The notes below the pieces were generated by a model. The model did not search any database. It saw only the letters and a program-made list of their open reading frames with translations, and was not told the DNA's origin. Of a stretch of DNA of 64,000 nt, positions 37,101 to 48,982 are shown piece after piece (position 1 is the stretch's first letter; the number at the start of each line of letters is the position of its first letter). The stretch is from Lunularia cruciata (taxonomy: Eukaryota > Streptophyta > Marchantiopsida > Lunulariales > Lunulariaceae). The translations under genes were made by a program, and so were the position numbers. The stretch spans positions 10,542,501-10,606,500 of the forward strand of contig OX419761.1 in the NCBI GenBank assembly GCA_948567375.1. Reading direction: 5' to 3'.

Positions 37101-40100
37101 TTCTATCGTACAGTATCGCCGAAGTGTACACTTTGTACAAGTTGGTGTGTACGCCTATGATATCCTCTTTCTGGAAAGAAAATACTAGCTTGGGCATATT
37201 ACTTCATTAATTTCGCCGATGATCGTACAAGCTTTATTTCTTCAAATTTTGCAGTTTTGAAGTTTAGATGGTTTGTACAGAAAAGAAATTCTCTATTGAC
37301 TTTCTACCGTCCTCTTGTCAAACAGGAGGAAGAAGAAAGGAAGAGAATTGATGAGTTACGGTTGCAACGTCGGGAAAGAATTGCGGCAAGAAGTAGCCCA
37401 ACTTCAGGCACTCAATCTGCTTCCTCTACGCCCCGGGCCACGAGGCAAACTCCAACCACCCCCAAAGGGTCCAATCCTCTACAAAGACTCTCACCGTCCA
37501 AAAGTCTGAAGGTGGGGACTGCAGGCACAGCAGGTCGTTCGGCTGTGCTATCATCACCCAAAGGAATCCCTGGGAAGCTAGGCTCATCTGGGGTGGCTGC
37601 TGGTCAACGTCGTGGACAAAACACATCAAGTCAAACAGCACCGGAGAACCCCCTTAGCCGGTCTGTCCCTTCGCTTGTAGACTTGCGCAAAGAAAATACC
37701 AAGCCTTCAGGACGTAGTTCTTTGGGTGATAAAGTAGGAGGCTCTGCGCGCATTCAGGCTAAATTCATAAGCAGTATGCATCGTTCCAAGAGCGCAAACG
37801 ATGCTGCGCCGCTGGAGGCGAATGGGGGTGTTTCGACTCGCGCAGTTGCACGAGCCACAGTATTTTCTGACGATAAGAAACGTCGTTCAGTCTCATCACG
37901 GAAAAGTATATCAACGGTTACCGAGTTGAAGGCCGCAACGAATTTAGCTTCACCTGACTCGGTATCAACACCACTGAAGATTGCAAAAGATCCTTTACCA
38001 GAGTCTGCTACTGCCAAGGCACCTAAAAAGACTAATACAGCGACAGTGGCTCAGGACGCCAAGCCTTTCCTACGGAAGGGCACTGGAATCGGCCCAGGTT
38101 CCGGAGCTGTGGTGAGGAAGCTGAAATCTTCACAAATCTCAGATACCACGAAGAGTATTGACGAGGATGCCCCCGACACCCCATCAGCACCTTCTCATGA
38201 TGGGTTGCAGTCTGATCAAGAGGGCACGAAGGATGATGTACACACGAAAACAGTGGAATCAGGAACCTCAGCACCAGCACTAGTCTCCTCAATCACCACA
38301 GAAGAAATAGAAAATGAAGATCTTACGTCAAAGGAGCCTCAAGATACTGTGGAAAGAGCAGGAAGTGGCCCTGGTTTTGTTGCCGTGCTAGCACCGGCAT
38401 CTTCCCCCCAGGAGACAGTGGATGGTTTTGCACCCTCAGGGGAATCTGGTGCTACCACCATAGTGCTGCCTCAGACTTCAGCAGAACCAAAGGAAGACGA
38501 ACATGCCAGTCGCCAAGATAAGGAGGATCGACAATCAGAGTCTAACGGAAACATGGAAGAAAAGGCCGTCGAAGCATATGAGGTGAAGCTTACTGAAGTT
38601 CTAGATTCTCCTGTACGACCAACGGTAGTGCCAAGTGTTGAAAACCATCAGGACTACGACGCACCTCTTACCCCTCTATCTCCAGCTGAATCGAACTTTA
38701 CTGCTTTTCCCCTTGTTTCTACTCCAGAAGACTATAATGCGCCCCTTGCCCTGGCCTCACCCTCCCCTTCTCAAACTACTATGGCCCCTAACATAGAAGA
38801 TTATGAATTTGTGTTGGCATCTCCATCTGATACAGTCGTGCCTGATGAGTATCAAGCCCCCGTTGCTGTAGCAACAACTTCACCTGTGACGAGTCCAACA
38901 TCTCGGACCTTCCCTCAGCTGCAACGCTCTTTGTCCCCTGATGCCAACAAAGTTGAGACAAGCAAGTCTCGCAAGAAATGGGGTGGATCACAAAAGTCTG
39001 CGCAACAGAGTTCGAAAGAAGCTCCCAAAGGTTTCAAGAGGCTCCTAAACTTTGGACGGAGAAGCTCAAAGGGTAACACTGCCAATGTAAGCGAATGGAT
39101 TTCTGCCTCGACCGCATCCGAGGGAGATGATGATGCAGATGAAACCAAGGTCGGCGGGAGTCGCTTAAGTGACATTCCAAACAAGAAAGTCGAGTCGAGC
39201 AACAAGAATTCAAGGTCCAGAACAATGCAGAACGGTAAAGGCAACAACAACCTTAGGTACATGGGCGATAGTCCAGAGGCGACAAGAACTGAATCAAACG
39301 GATCTGCAGACCGGGGAAGCTGTGAGTTGCAACACCTTTATTCAATTCTCAATTTTTAGTGTTGTGTGTTGAGTCTATGGAGCAGAGTTTATTTTTTCTC
39401 ACATTGGATGCCTTTCAAAGGAAAAAGGATCTCGTCACAGTGTCTTTTACTGTACATGTGTGACCTTCTTACTTCGATGATAATCCCAATCTAACCTCAA
39501 AACAATCTGAAGAACATATCCTTTTGGTCTCTGTTACCTCCCTAGTTCCTCCTTTTCCCAATACCCTTACCTATCCTCAACTGTGGCTCCTGCACCTAGT
39601 CCCAAAGCATCATGGTCCCTTACCCGCCCTCCGACTCCTTTTCTCAAGTGTCTGTCAAAAGGACCAATCCATCCTTCTCCTCTTGTGTCTCATCCATAAA
39701 CCTTGTTTTTGAGTGCAGTGCTTTCCAGCACTTCCTGCTGTGGTACTTCACATTACTCTTGCTGCTGCCTAAGTTTCATCGCCTCACCATTTTCATGTCA
39801 AGACAGGTGGGGTGTCTGCAGTGCACACCATTGAAAACTTTATTCCAGCCCCACCTCCCAATTATAGGTTGCGAGAAGACCACCTTACTGGACCTACCTT
39901 GCTGAAAGGTATTGTTTCCAGATGTTATGATTCGTGTTTTTGTGTGGCCATAAATGCTCAGGAAATGCAGCTTCCACTTCGTAGCATTTGAGTGGAAGTA
40001 TCACACGACCTCCTATCCGGAAACCCAATGAAACAAATACCCTGGAAGTTGACCTCATATGTGGCTATTTTTAAAGCTTACTTCTATATCTTGGAGTCTG

Positions 40101-40222
40101 TTTGCAGTGTTATTGAATCTCCTAACATTTTAAGTGTGTCTGATCTCGTTTTGCCAGTACCTCGGTCTTTCTTCTCTCTGTCATCCTTTCGGACAAAAAA
40201 CGATTCGAAATATCGAGCCTGA
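31120..40222 (+). CDS. CIP7-like: CIP7-like (COP1-interacting protein-related) protein, 11 coding exons
   Basis: Coding exons: 31120-31178, 31690-31884, 32493-32601, 32791-32836, 33166-33218, 33305-33444, 33633-33785, 34222-37069, 37326-39321, 39807-39908, 40158-40222. All introns are GT-AG and phases agree, giving 1,921 residues and a TGA stop. The N-terminus ([56 protein letters not shown]) and the block around [18 protein letters not shown] and [15 protein letters not shown] match my knowledge of the plant CIP7 family. So do [16 protein letters not shown] near residue 1120 and the C-terminal [11 protein letters not shown]. Arabidopsis CIP7 is a nuclear protein that binds the light-signalling ubiquitin ligase COP1 and promotes light-regulated gene expression; the same role here is inference. 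Exons 4 to 6 are the least certain. An in-frame ATG at 31021 was rejected because family similarity starts at 31120. Confidence 0.88.
34222..37069 (+). CDS. CIP7-like: Exon 8 of the CIP7-like gene: low-complexity middle and coiled coil
   Basis: This exon encodes about residues 252-1201. It starts inside the conserved LREACVKF block. Next comes a long Gly/Tyr/His/Gln/Ser-rich, probably disordered region with Arg/Ser-rich patches near 35520-35620, and then an acidic part. Two copies of a DDSF-hydrophobic-P motif occur (near 36375 and 36510), with a weaker third ([10 protein letters not shown] near 36655). The exon ends with a charged Lys/Glu/Arg helix (36820-37069). An open frame continues upstream from 34031, but it is intron until the acceptor at 34220-34221, where the phase fits exon 7. 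The donor at 37070 is gtaatg. Confidence 0.85.
37326..39321 (+). CDS. CIP7-like: Exon 9 of the CIP7-like gene: Ser/Thr/Pro-rich C-terminal half
   Basis: It opens with [20 protein letters not shown], continuing the coiled coil of exon 8 across the intron, which confirms the splice. Residues after that are Ser/Thr/Pro/Lys-rich with several SPSK and STPR motifs. Near 38645-38860 four degenerate EDY(D/N)APL-type repeats occur ([40 protein letters not shown]). It ends with a basic [11 protein letters not shown] segment. Without splicing at 39322 the frame would run to a stop at 39357 with an unrelated tail; splicing with the gtgagt donor leads to exons 10 and 11. Confidence 0.85.
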
Positions 40223-43200
40223 GGTGCGTTCGTGATCAGCAGAAGCATTGAAGGGCCGTGAGGTTTGATGTTTGGAGTGTGGCTACGGTTAAATATCTTC
40301 TCACAAGAATATAAGTTCCGAGGAAAGTCTGTATTAGGAAGTCTCATTGTGCATAGGTCTAAGTTAGCCACGCGATAAAGTATCATTATTACATCAAAGC
40401 CATGGAGGATTTTTCTCCGCGGAAGCTATGATTTTGTGTAGTCTCCAAACTATGCCATGTCTTAGGATATGACTAGTTGTCGAATGAGGAAAGTTATTTA
40501 TAGCTCTTAAACGTCCTACTTTTAGTTGACTGCCAAGAGCAAAAGATGGCGGTACTTGATTGATTCATGAGTGTGATCTCGCCTCTTTCACCCTTCGGTG
40601 CATTAAAGCCCAGATGATTGTGGACTACTATAAGCAGTGGACCATTTTAGCTTTAGGGAATCAGCGAAATCGACACCCATGTTCTAAAACTTTCAACTGC
40701 CGATTCCATTGCGAATTATTACCGTCTCCCTGACTGCAGCAATGTTTATCGCGTGCAGGAGCGGAAGCTCGTCTTTTCGTAGTGGTATGTGTTGAATAAT
40801 TCTGGATATTGAACCATGTTTCATGCTCATGTAACATCTCTGCTGACCTGCCCAACTTGAAACATATTGCATGTGTGGCTTTATAGGGTTGAGTGATCAA
40901 CAGCCCTTATAAAGATGATATGCAGCAGGTGTATATAAAGTGTATTCTACTTCACGTATGATTGATGCTCGGTAAGAAACTAACCAGTTCAATTACTTCC
41001 TTCTTGCTCCGAACTTGATTAGCACCTTGCTGCCGGCATGAGACCCTCGCTACTTGTTTGACCATGCATCACTCCTTTCTTATGCATGTGGGATATGTGA
41101 AACCTAGCTGTATAGCTAGCTAGTTTTATCCTAGGTAGTTTGAATTTATTCATCCATAATCATTGCATATGTTCTCGTCCTGACTTCCGTCACATGTATA
41201 TCACTAGCACAATCACCGTGTCAGACACTTTATAACCCTACTTTTACGACCCCACTATTTAGGTGTGCTACATTCGCCTCTCTTGTTCATTGTTATTTAC
41301 GCGTCGTCCTTTGTGAAATCCTTGCAGGAACGAGGAGGCTTGTCCCTGATTGCCATAAAGCCCTCATGTTGGCGAACTTTCTTTCAGACTTATTTTGAAC
41401 CTAAACTGAGTACTCTAGGATGCCCCTTTATTTTTTCCGAAGCCGGAGTCCAGCTGTTGTAGATCTCAGTCTCTGAGAGAGCCGGAGACTGAAGTACCAT
41501 AGCATGTGTAATGTATTCCACCTCAACCCAAAGTTTCCTCTCCTGCGCAATAGTTAGAAGCCTGAGTTTCCACTAGAGGATGGTCGACACTGTCAACCAT
41601 ATTTCCTTTTGTGGTTTTCTACAAGTTGTGTACCATAAATGTGCCCTTCTCCTATCTAGAAGAGGTCAGCAGTTCCCATGCGAAGACCAGTTCAGATGTA
41701 TGTAGAACTATTTATACGAAATGCAGGAGAACAGCCTCCACCATTTTGGAGAACCGGATGTTTTTAGTGCACCCTTATACAGTTATGGTTACAATGGAGT
41801 CCTGGTTCTTAGTAAATCACGTTTCAGCACGAAGATCCTATGAATCTCTTAATCATATTTCGGCATTTATGCGTCCTTCCGGTGGAACGGATTAGATGTC
41901 ACCGTCGTGGTCAGATCACTTCTGCCTTGATGGCTGCCGTACTAGTGTTAGCCACGCCTCCTTGGTACGGTTCTTCGGATCTTCTCGACCTGGTTTACGC
42001 TTAGTGAAGTAAGCATTTCAAAGTAATGTCTCACTTCATTCATTTTTTCCATTTATACGACCTAGACTTCTACGTACAGGCCGTTTAACTGTTTCTATTG
42101 TGTGTAAAGGGTGAACCCTGGAGGCTCCCGAATATTGTTATCTTGCTGAGATGAAACTTACCCGTAGGACGACCATTCCCTTGGACACCGTCCTAATTTT
42201 CTTCGGAGCTTTAATGTGTTGACCAGGCCGAGTACAGTAACTGCACACATTATGTTAGAAAACGATAAATTTAAACCAGTAATTCGGTCGGAAAGCCGTT
42301 GAACACCTAATCAATGTACTTGTCCTAGACGCTGGTAGGACTGGCAAGAAACCGTCGTTTGAAACGGATGTGCACCACCTCCTCTTCATTAGTATAAACC
42401 CTCCACTCAAGCTCTTCCCTTCACAGCTGCGAAGTCCCTGGATTTGCAGTTACCATAGCCTATAGCGGGCTCAAGTGTGGGACTGTCCAGGTATCTTCAC
42501 AGAGAACATATTCCATAAGGTATTTGTACTCTATGGAAAACTAGAACACCCAAGAACATGCAATATTGGAAAGTAATTGCAAACCCTTCAAGCTGGGTAT
42601 GCAGTCGACGATAAACGGGTTGTATTTTTAAGGGGAATATCGCCCCCTTGATGAACTCACGTAACTGTTGGTACATTTCCGACAACGGCTCTCTTGAGCA
42701 CGGTATAACTTTCATGCATAGGACTAGACTAATGTGTTTGTGATATGCAGTAAACTAGATACTTAGTCTGTATTGTCACGGGAATACTTGGGAGACTATT
42801 TGTCAGTTAATTAGTTTGTGTCTAAGTTATAAATGTGGATGTGTCAATGCAAACAGTATGTGTATCCAACCAGTTTTCGAATTGCGATTAAGGTTAATGA
42901 TTCAAAAGCATCTGATGAATGAATTCATAACTGTAAACAGTCTCTGAGGGAGGTGCTCATTACGTACCAAAAGTTAATACTTCGACAATGTCGTTGCAAC
43001 AAGACACTTAGTTTTGGCTTCTAGAGTATACCTTGCTGAACTGCAAATCCTAGGCAATCTGAATCAACGATCTCAGTCAAGAGTACCTATCGAGGTTTTG
43101 GCCACTCTTAGAGGTTTGCGCATAAAAGCGGGACAAAAGGAAACTTCTATTGTATGTATGTTGTTGGACTCAAGGGTTGGGGTGAATGCTATGATTGGTA

Positions 43201-43904
43201 TAAGGAGTACACGCCATCAACCCCAAATGCTTTGGATAATTGTTGTTTGGATGGATAACTCTATGAGATAGCAGATTCCTGAAATATTCATTACACAAAC
43301 CAGTGAGACCATCATGCAATCGATGCATCATAATCACTGAACTTGGTACATGTCAATTACCCATATCCTATAAAGGGCCATTTGTTCAATTTGTTTTCGA
43401 AACGTAATCTACGATCAAACATTTTCAGTAATAAAAATTAAAATATATCTAGTAAAATTGACATGCATTTTCCTTTTATTGTAATATCTATCTAAAAATA
43501 TCTAAAATTCATTTAACTTTTATAAATTTAAGTTAATTACAATATGTATGAGTTGTCTTCCACATTACATCGTATAGATATTCACCCTCCGATTTATATA
43601 AATAGAATTATTTTGTTTGTTTGTTTATGTACAACTTCAAAAATCAGAGTCTCATAGATCTCTTCTACCAGATCAATCTTTTACATAATTACTCGAAACT
43701 TAAGTGAAAGTAAATTCTAAAAAGTTAGCATAATCAAACTGGAACCGACACATCTTATTGTGCCGGTGAATTAAAAGGAGGTAAGATCATAAGGTCCTCT
43801 CAACAGCTTTTGTTAAGTTACGAGTCCTCACAAATATGACTCAAAGTGCCATTTCTGACCATGTTGCTGATTAAGTCTTTCTATATTCACCGTAAAGGAA
43901 AAGG
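40223..43904. other. 3' flank of the CIP7-like gene, then unclassified AT-rich DNA
   Basis: The 3' untranslated region begins at 40223, but its end cannot be placed. I found no gene in the rest. Frames such as 41265-41462 and 41611-41895 are short with no motif. From about 43380 to 43740 the sequence is strongly AT-rich. The reverse-oriented non-LTR copy E starts near 43905. Confidence 0.4.
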
Positions 43905-44199
43905 CTATTATGTAGACGGCATGAAGGATTGGAAGACCCCATCAAGCAGTACAAGGGAGAGACAAAAGAGGTAAAATAGGGCAAGGCCTAAGTATTGATA
44001 TGAGAAATCTGCACTACTATACTTAAAAGATATGAGCTTTGCAAGTCTAAAGGTCTGCAAACTACTGGAGCATCCAAAGAAGCATCACCTAGTGTCATTG
44101 CTCCCCTATGGATTGCAACAACCAATGCTCTCTATAGAGCAATGGACACATGGTGTCTAAAGTATGCTACAAAGTATGAAACTGAGAGTGGTAGCCTTT

Positions 44200-45906
44200 G
44201 ACATCTAATTATGATAAACTCTCATGCACTCTCGAACAAATGTGTTGAACGTCATGTCCATTGCTCCATATAACTCCAAGGCTAGAGGTGACCTTACTGC
44301 ATACTCCTATACTTGGAGACCTTGCATGTTGCTCTTTTGCTCCTTGCCCATCTAGGGGGATGAGTACTCACTCCTTCCAAAATTGCATCATGCATAGGGT
44401 ATGCAACCACAACATTTGCCACTGTTACATGATCATCTTGGACCAAGTATAAGTCTGCTCTGACATGTGTTGTTTGCAAAGCAATACGAATGCTCTTTCC
44501 AAGCACAATATCCACTCTCTTGTGCCATAGAAAACACTAAATCCCTGATGGTATCATGTGTAGCTATCCTCTGTCCTCCAAAAGGATATTGCGTCATATA
44601 GACTACTACTGCAACTAGTGTAGAACCTCACTCATAAATGAGTAATGAAGGTGTAGACGGGTGGACCAAACCTAGGCAAAACCTCATCACTATAGAGAAG
44701 GTAGTTTGTGCGAGTCAAAATGCCTTAATGCACGGTCAAGCTAGGATCTAAGAGCATGCATCCTTCGTGGAGCAAGAGTGAAGATGTGCTCTAATGGCTT
44801 GACATAATACTACAAGGACCAGGGAACTCTCCACGAGAGATGCAAGAGAGAAATGCAAGTTTCACACTCAAAATCTTCCAATGCCCCAAAGGAGCATCTT
44901 CTCTTTATTATATAGCAAAGAGGATCTCCTCAAAGGAAGCTCCACCCTTGGATCAGATACATGGATTGGTAGCCTGTCACCTAGCTCCATCCTTGGATTA
45001 GTTGTTTTGATGGGTGAGATGTCAGTCCTTGTCCTATCTAGTTGGTCAAATGGTTTTGACCAAAGGGAATCTTTAGGGAATCTTCTTATAGGGAGCTCAG
45101 AATTGCATGGATGAGGTACTATTTGAAAGCTCTTGACGAGAAATATCATAGGGGGGAAAAGGCAAGCCTAATCTTCTTGAGGGGAGGAATTTTTCCATTT
45201 TTGAGGTGTAATTCATCTGTTTAGGCCTCCAAAATTGGCTCTAAAGTTTTTAGGCTATTTTTAGCTTTTTCCCTATTAATAGAAGTACTCTTTTGGTGAC
45301 ACCTCTGTCTGATCTACCTAGCCTATTATAAACAACATCCTTCTAGATATTACCAAGCCAATTTTCACCTCTAGATAATATATCTATCTGCTTGTATTAC
45401 ACCTGAGGAATGGATGTGCTCTAGTGGCTTGCGTATGTTGACACTATCATTCTATAAAGGAAGATTGCAAACCTTTGGTCCAATCTAATAGTAGTGAAGC
45501 AAAAAATGGAAGGTCCTCATATGCCCACGGGGATAGACCATCTCTCATCTGCCACAATAACAATTGGAGAGAAAGGATCCCTCCTCCACCTCTGTCATAT
45601 ATGTCTCCAAAATTAGCCTATCAACAACCACAAAATGATATGAAAGTACGGGTGCCAAGAGAGCTCAATTACCTAAAAATGCTATAGTTGCCATCTTTTC
45701 CATAGATAATAATCATACCCTCTGCACCCCTACCAATATATCTATCTTCATGCCAAATATTTTTTCATACACTCAAATGTCCTTGGTCCAATGATATCAC
45801 CAAAGACTCCCATAGTCCTCCTATCAAAAGCTCTGAAACATGATAGAAAGTCAAGGAAGGAGGAATTGTGCAAAGAAGGTAAGTTGGTTGATGTGCAATA
45901 TTAGAG
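44200..45906 (-). pseudogene. Copy E endonuclease-like region remnant
   Basis: On the - strand the segment 44515-44294 reads HVRADLYLVQDD, then the KVSKYRSMQ motif, the same order as in copy B. The Cys/His cluster region near 44620-44700 is decayed. The part upstream of the solo LTR (45402-45906) matches the block between reverse transcriptase and endonuclease in copy B. Numerous stops and a 599-bp LTR insertion remove any function. Confidence 0.6.
44803..45401 (-). mobile_element. Solo LTR, TGTAATAC-type family, copy 3 (reversed)
   Basis: In reverse this matches the LTRs at 2074-2778 and 46057-46792, including the TATA region (ttattatatag near 44917). The right edge is an intact gtattaca and the left edge is a mutated counterpart, cataatac. 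The flanks are cttga (44798-44802) and cctga (45402-45406); the uninterrupted site in copy A reads agcctgaggaatgg when reversed. So there is a 5-bp duplication with one substitution. It is about 100-140 bp shorter than its sisters because of internal deletions. Confidence 0.8.
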
Positions 45907-45993
45907 TGATAATCTAGTTTGATAATACACAGATAAAGCATTCATCATGATCTCACAAGAAGATACGTGGTTCACCTCATTGAAGCTACGTCT
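45907..45993 (-). repeat. Remnant of the 3' LTR of copia element 1
   Basis: The 87 bases match the start of the block at 58449 (tgataatctagt, ctcacaagaagat, ggttcacctcattga). They stop where the gypsy 5' LTR starts at 45994. The missing 145 or so bases are not found on the other side of the gypsy element. Confidence 0.8.
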
Positions 45994-46056
45994 TGTAACA
46001 CACATTTGTGCATGTGTGTGGTATTATGATATTTAGCTTAGTATAACAAGTACCTG

Positions 46057-46792
46057 TGTAATACCAAGATCTAGCCATATGATCTATGTGAAATTTGGTT
46101 TGGTAACATCTAGAATGATGTTATACATGATGGTCAAAATAGATAAGATAGAAGTATCACCAAAAGAGTACTTCTACTAATAGGGCAGAAACCGAAATAG
46201 ACTTGAGAACCTTAGAACCAATAGCTAGACATATGATTTAAAGGTGAGAATTGGTTTGGTAACATCTGGAAAGATGTTACACATGATGGAATAAACAGAT
46301 CAGAAAGAGATATCACCAAAAGGGGACTTCCACTAATAGAGTAGGAATCGAAATATGCCTGAAATCTTTGAAGGCAATTTTGGAGGCCTAAACGGATGAA
46401 TTAGGCCTCAAAAATAGGTAGATCCCCCCCCAACAGAGGAAAGGTTGGCCTTCCCTCCCCTCTGCTTTGTCTTGTCAAGAGCTTTCCAACGGTACCTTAC
46501 TCACGTGATTTTGAGATTCCTACAGGAAGATTCCCTAAAAGATTCCCTCCGGTCAAAGCTTGTTTGACCAACCAGATAGGACCTAGACCAGACATGTTAC
46601 CCATCCAAGTAAGTAATCCAAGGGTGGAGCTTGCTGACATGTCACCTATCTATGTCCCTAATCCTATGGTGGAGCTTCCTTGGAGGAGATCCTCTTTGTC
46701 TATATAATAAAGAGAAGGTGCTCCCTTGGAGCATCGAATGTTTGAGTGTGCAATCTGTGTTTTCTCTCTTCTCTTGTCCTTGGAGTATTACA
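46057..46792 (+). mobile_element. Solo LTR, TGTAATAC-type family, copy 2 (best preserved)
   Basis: This 736-bp block has perfect 8-base inverted termini, tgtaatac and gtattaca. The flanks read acctg and acttg, a 5-bp duplication with one change. The uninterrupted gypsy 3' LTR reads aagtacttgagag at this point (about 53197). It therefore inserted into the gypsy LTR, after which its own internal part was lost by LTR recombination. Confidence 0.9.
46701..46710 (+). promoter_or_regulatory. TATA box of solo LTR copy 2
   Basis: The sequence tatataataa lies in the same context as at 2688 (ctctttgtc before it, agagaaggtgctcc after it). It is the presumed core promoter of the LTR. Confidence 0.55.
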
Positions 46793-48329
46793 ACTTGAGA
46801 GATATTATTTATATAGTAAAAGGATGGTTCTACATTAGTCATGATCAGCTAAATTTAGTCATAGCTAAGATAGAAGGAACCTTACTTTAGAGGAAGTGGA
46901 AAAGATGAGCATCACTATTTTGGATTCTAGTGTGTTGACTTGGTATTATTCCTAGGTGTTTGGCTTTGAGGAAAGAGTTGAGAACTCTTGGGCACGCAAG
47001 CCTTTTGTTTTGGATTCTTCTATAATCCAAGGATATCCAGTGTGAAAGAATCCTTGACTTAGTGGGTGGGTCAAGATAAGACCATATGCTTTGGGGAATA
47101 TGCAAATGGATATTCCTTTCTATTTTTTTCTACCCTAAACTTTACTTGACTTTTAGCCTAGTAACTTGAGTTACTATGGTAAATAGTAACTTTAGTGCAT
47201 AACTATTTCAAAATTATATAAACAAGGGGTGAGGAGGTACTCATCATCCTTTCATTTGCAAATATCTCTCTCATTGAGTTCTCTAGTGAGCAATGTCTTG
47301 AGTCTTGGAGTGTTAGCCTTGGAGGAGTATGATGGAGTTAGGGTTCGTTGTTTTCTTAGTCCATGATGCACTACCATAATAGCCATTAGAGGTTCATCTT
47401 GAGTGAGAGACAGGCTGATTCAAATTTTGGGTTCCGTTACTAGGACCTCTCTAGAAGGCAAGATAATGTTCCACATTCAATTCTACATTAGGCAGAAGGA
47501 GGCTATGAGAACTCACTTGGAGAGAACATTAGGGGAGGAGAGAGCTTAACTTATGTTAGAGAACCAAGACACATTTGTATACCTTGTAGTTCATTATGAT
47601 GTCTTTGAGGTGATTTTATACATCTTGTACATATGAGAGGATTTGAAGATTTGTGAGGTGGATTGCAGTTTTTGGGGATTAAGGTGATTTTGGGCAAAAT
47701 GTCAAGTTTGAGATTTGGACTTGAAAATTCTACACATGATAGCTTGGATTATCTCTCAATTATCACACTTAAAATTATTTTAAGAGCTATTATGCATATT
47801 GGGTTATAATTTTTGAAAGTTGATAGGGTAAATTGCTCCCGCAACTGCATGATATTTGGAAAATTGTACAGAGTCAACCATTTCTTCAATTTTCATTTGA
47901 TTATATTTAAAATTTCCAAGAAAATTAAGTGAATTTTATCCTACCTTCTGAGTTAAAAATTAGTGAGATATCATTCTTGAGCAAGGAGTTATGAGTTTTT
48001 AAAGTGATGGGGGTGGTTTTTAGACCAAATCTGAAATATGTGTGCTGAATAGAAAGGTGTCAAGGCCAAATAGCTTGATGAAAAGATCTGAAATTTTGCA
48101 AAGAGAGATGCACTGAAATTGTGATTATATGGGAAAAATTTCAAAGGACTATGATATACAAGTTGAGAGATTTGATTGACATTGTGAAGAAGGGTCAATT
48201 CTACAGAGTTGAGATCTCATGCATGAGGAGTTTGAGAGCACCAAAAAGCATATTTTAGTGTTTAGATTCATCTTGAGAACATGGAGTGTCATCAAGAGTG
48301 GAATATGAAAGGTTCATCAAGGGTTTGAG

Positions 48330-48746
48330 GTGATTGTGGGGGTGGATTTGAGGAAAAGAGAATTTAGAATAGAATTTGAAGAGAGTGTTGAGAGGATCCA
48401 AAAACCTACATCACTTGGAAGGAAGAGTGAGTCTAAGTGCTTTCTATGTGGAGAGAAGAGACATAAGGTAAGTTCATGTCCATTGAACTTTGAGAGTGAG
48501 AGATTGAGAGAAAAGAGAGGATTAATTGACTTGGGTTTGCATGTTGGATCTTCTTCACCAAGATTGAGAGGGAGAAGATCTAAGACCAAGGAGTTGTGTG
48601 AGGTTTGTGGAGTTGAAGGACTTCCAAAAGGACATGAGTATAGTGGAGTAACAACACTTTTGGAGACTTTGGTGAAGGATCTTGGAGAGAGTCTTAATAC
48701 AACTACAGAAATACTACCATCTTCATCAGCTAGTACGCAAGATTAG
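48330..48746 (+). pseudogene. Extra frame upstream of gypsy gag with an intact zinc knuckle
   Basis: An open frame of about 138 codons without an ATG of its own (it follows a TGA at 48306). It contains a perfect C-x2-C-x4-H-x4-C zinc knuckle (CFLCGEKRHKVSSC, about 48438-48479) and later a CEVCG pair (about 48597). The middle is charged (Arg/Glu/Lys). It lies between the 5' LTR and the gag start at 48983. Zinc knuckles of this type bind nucleic acid in retroviral-type nucleocapsids. It may be a shifted remnant of an additional element gene or of an older gag. Upstream ATGs at 48273 and 48303 are in another frame. Confidence 0.4.
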
Positions 48747-48982
48747 TGATGGAGATAATCTTTCAACTTATGGATAAACTATCCATGAAAGTTTGATTAA
48801 TATGCACTCTAGAATTTGATGTTGCTATAGAAATCTTGGAGCAACCTGAAACTTTTGTGTTCCCTAGGGTGGATTACTCTCAAATGGTGTTAGTCATGTA
48901 CATCCTTTATTAGTTATAGAATGAGAGAAAAGAAAAGAAAAAAAGAAAAATTGAGAGAAAAGAAAGATAGTGAGGGGTTAAG

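Larger units (their letters stand above)
45994..47418 (+). repeat. 5' LTR of the gypsy element, interrupted by a solo LTR
   Basis: The LTR begins tgtaacacacatttgtgc, is broken at 46056 by the solo LTR and resumes at 46793 with acttgagagatatt. It is then colinear with the 3' LTR to about gagtgagagacaggctga. The exact right end is uncertain by about 6 bases. No standard tRNA-Met primer-binding sequence follows it. Confidence 0.75.
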
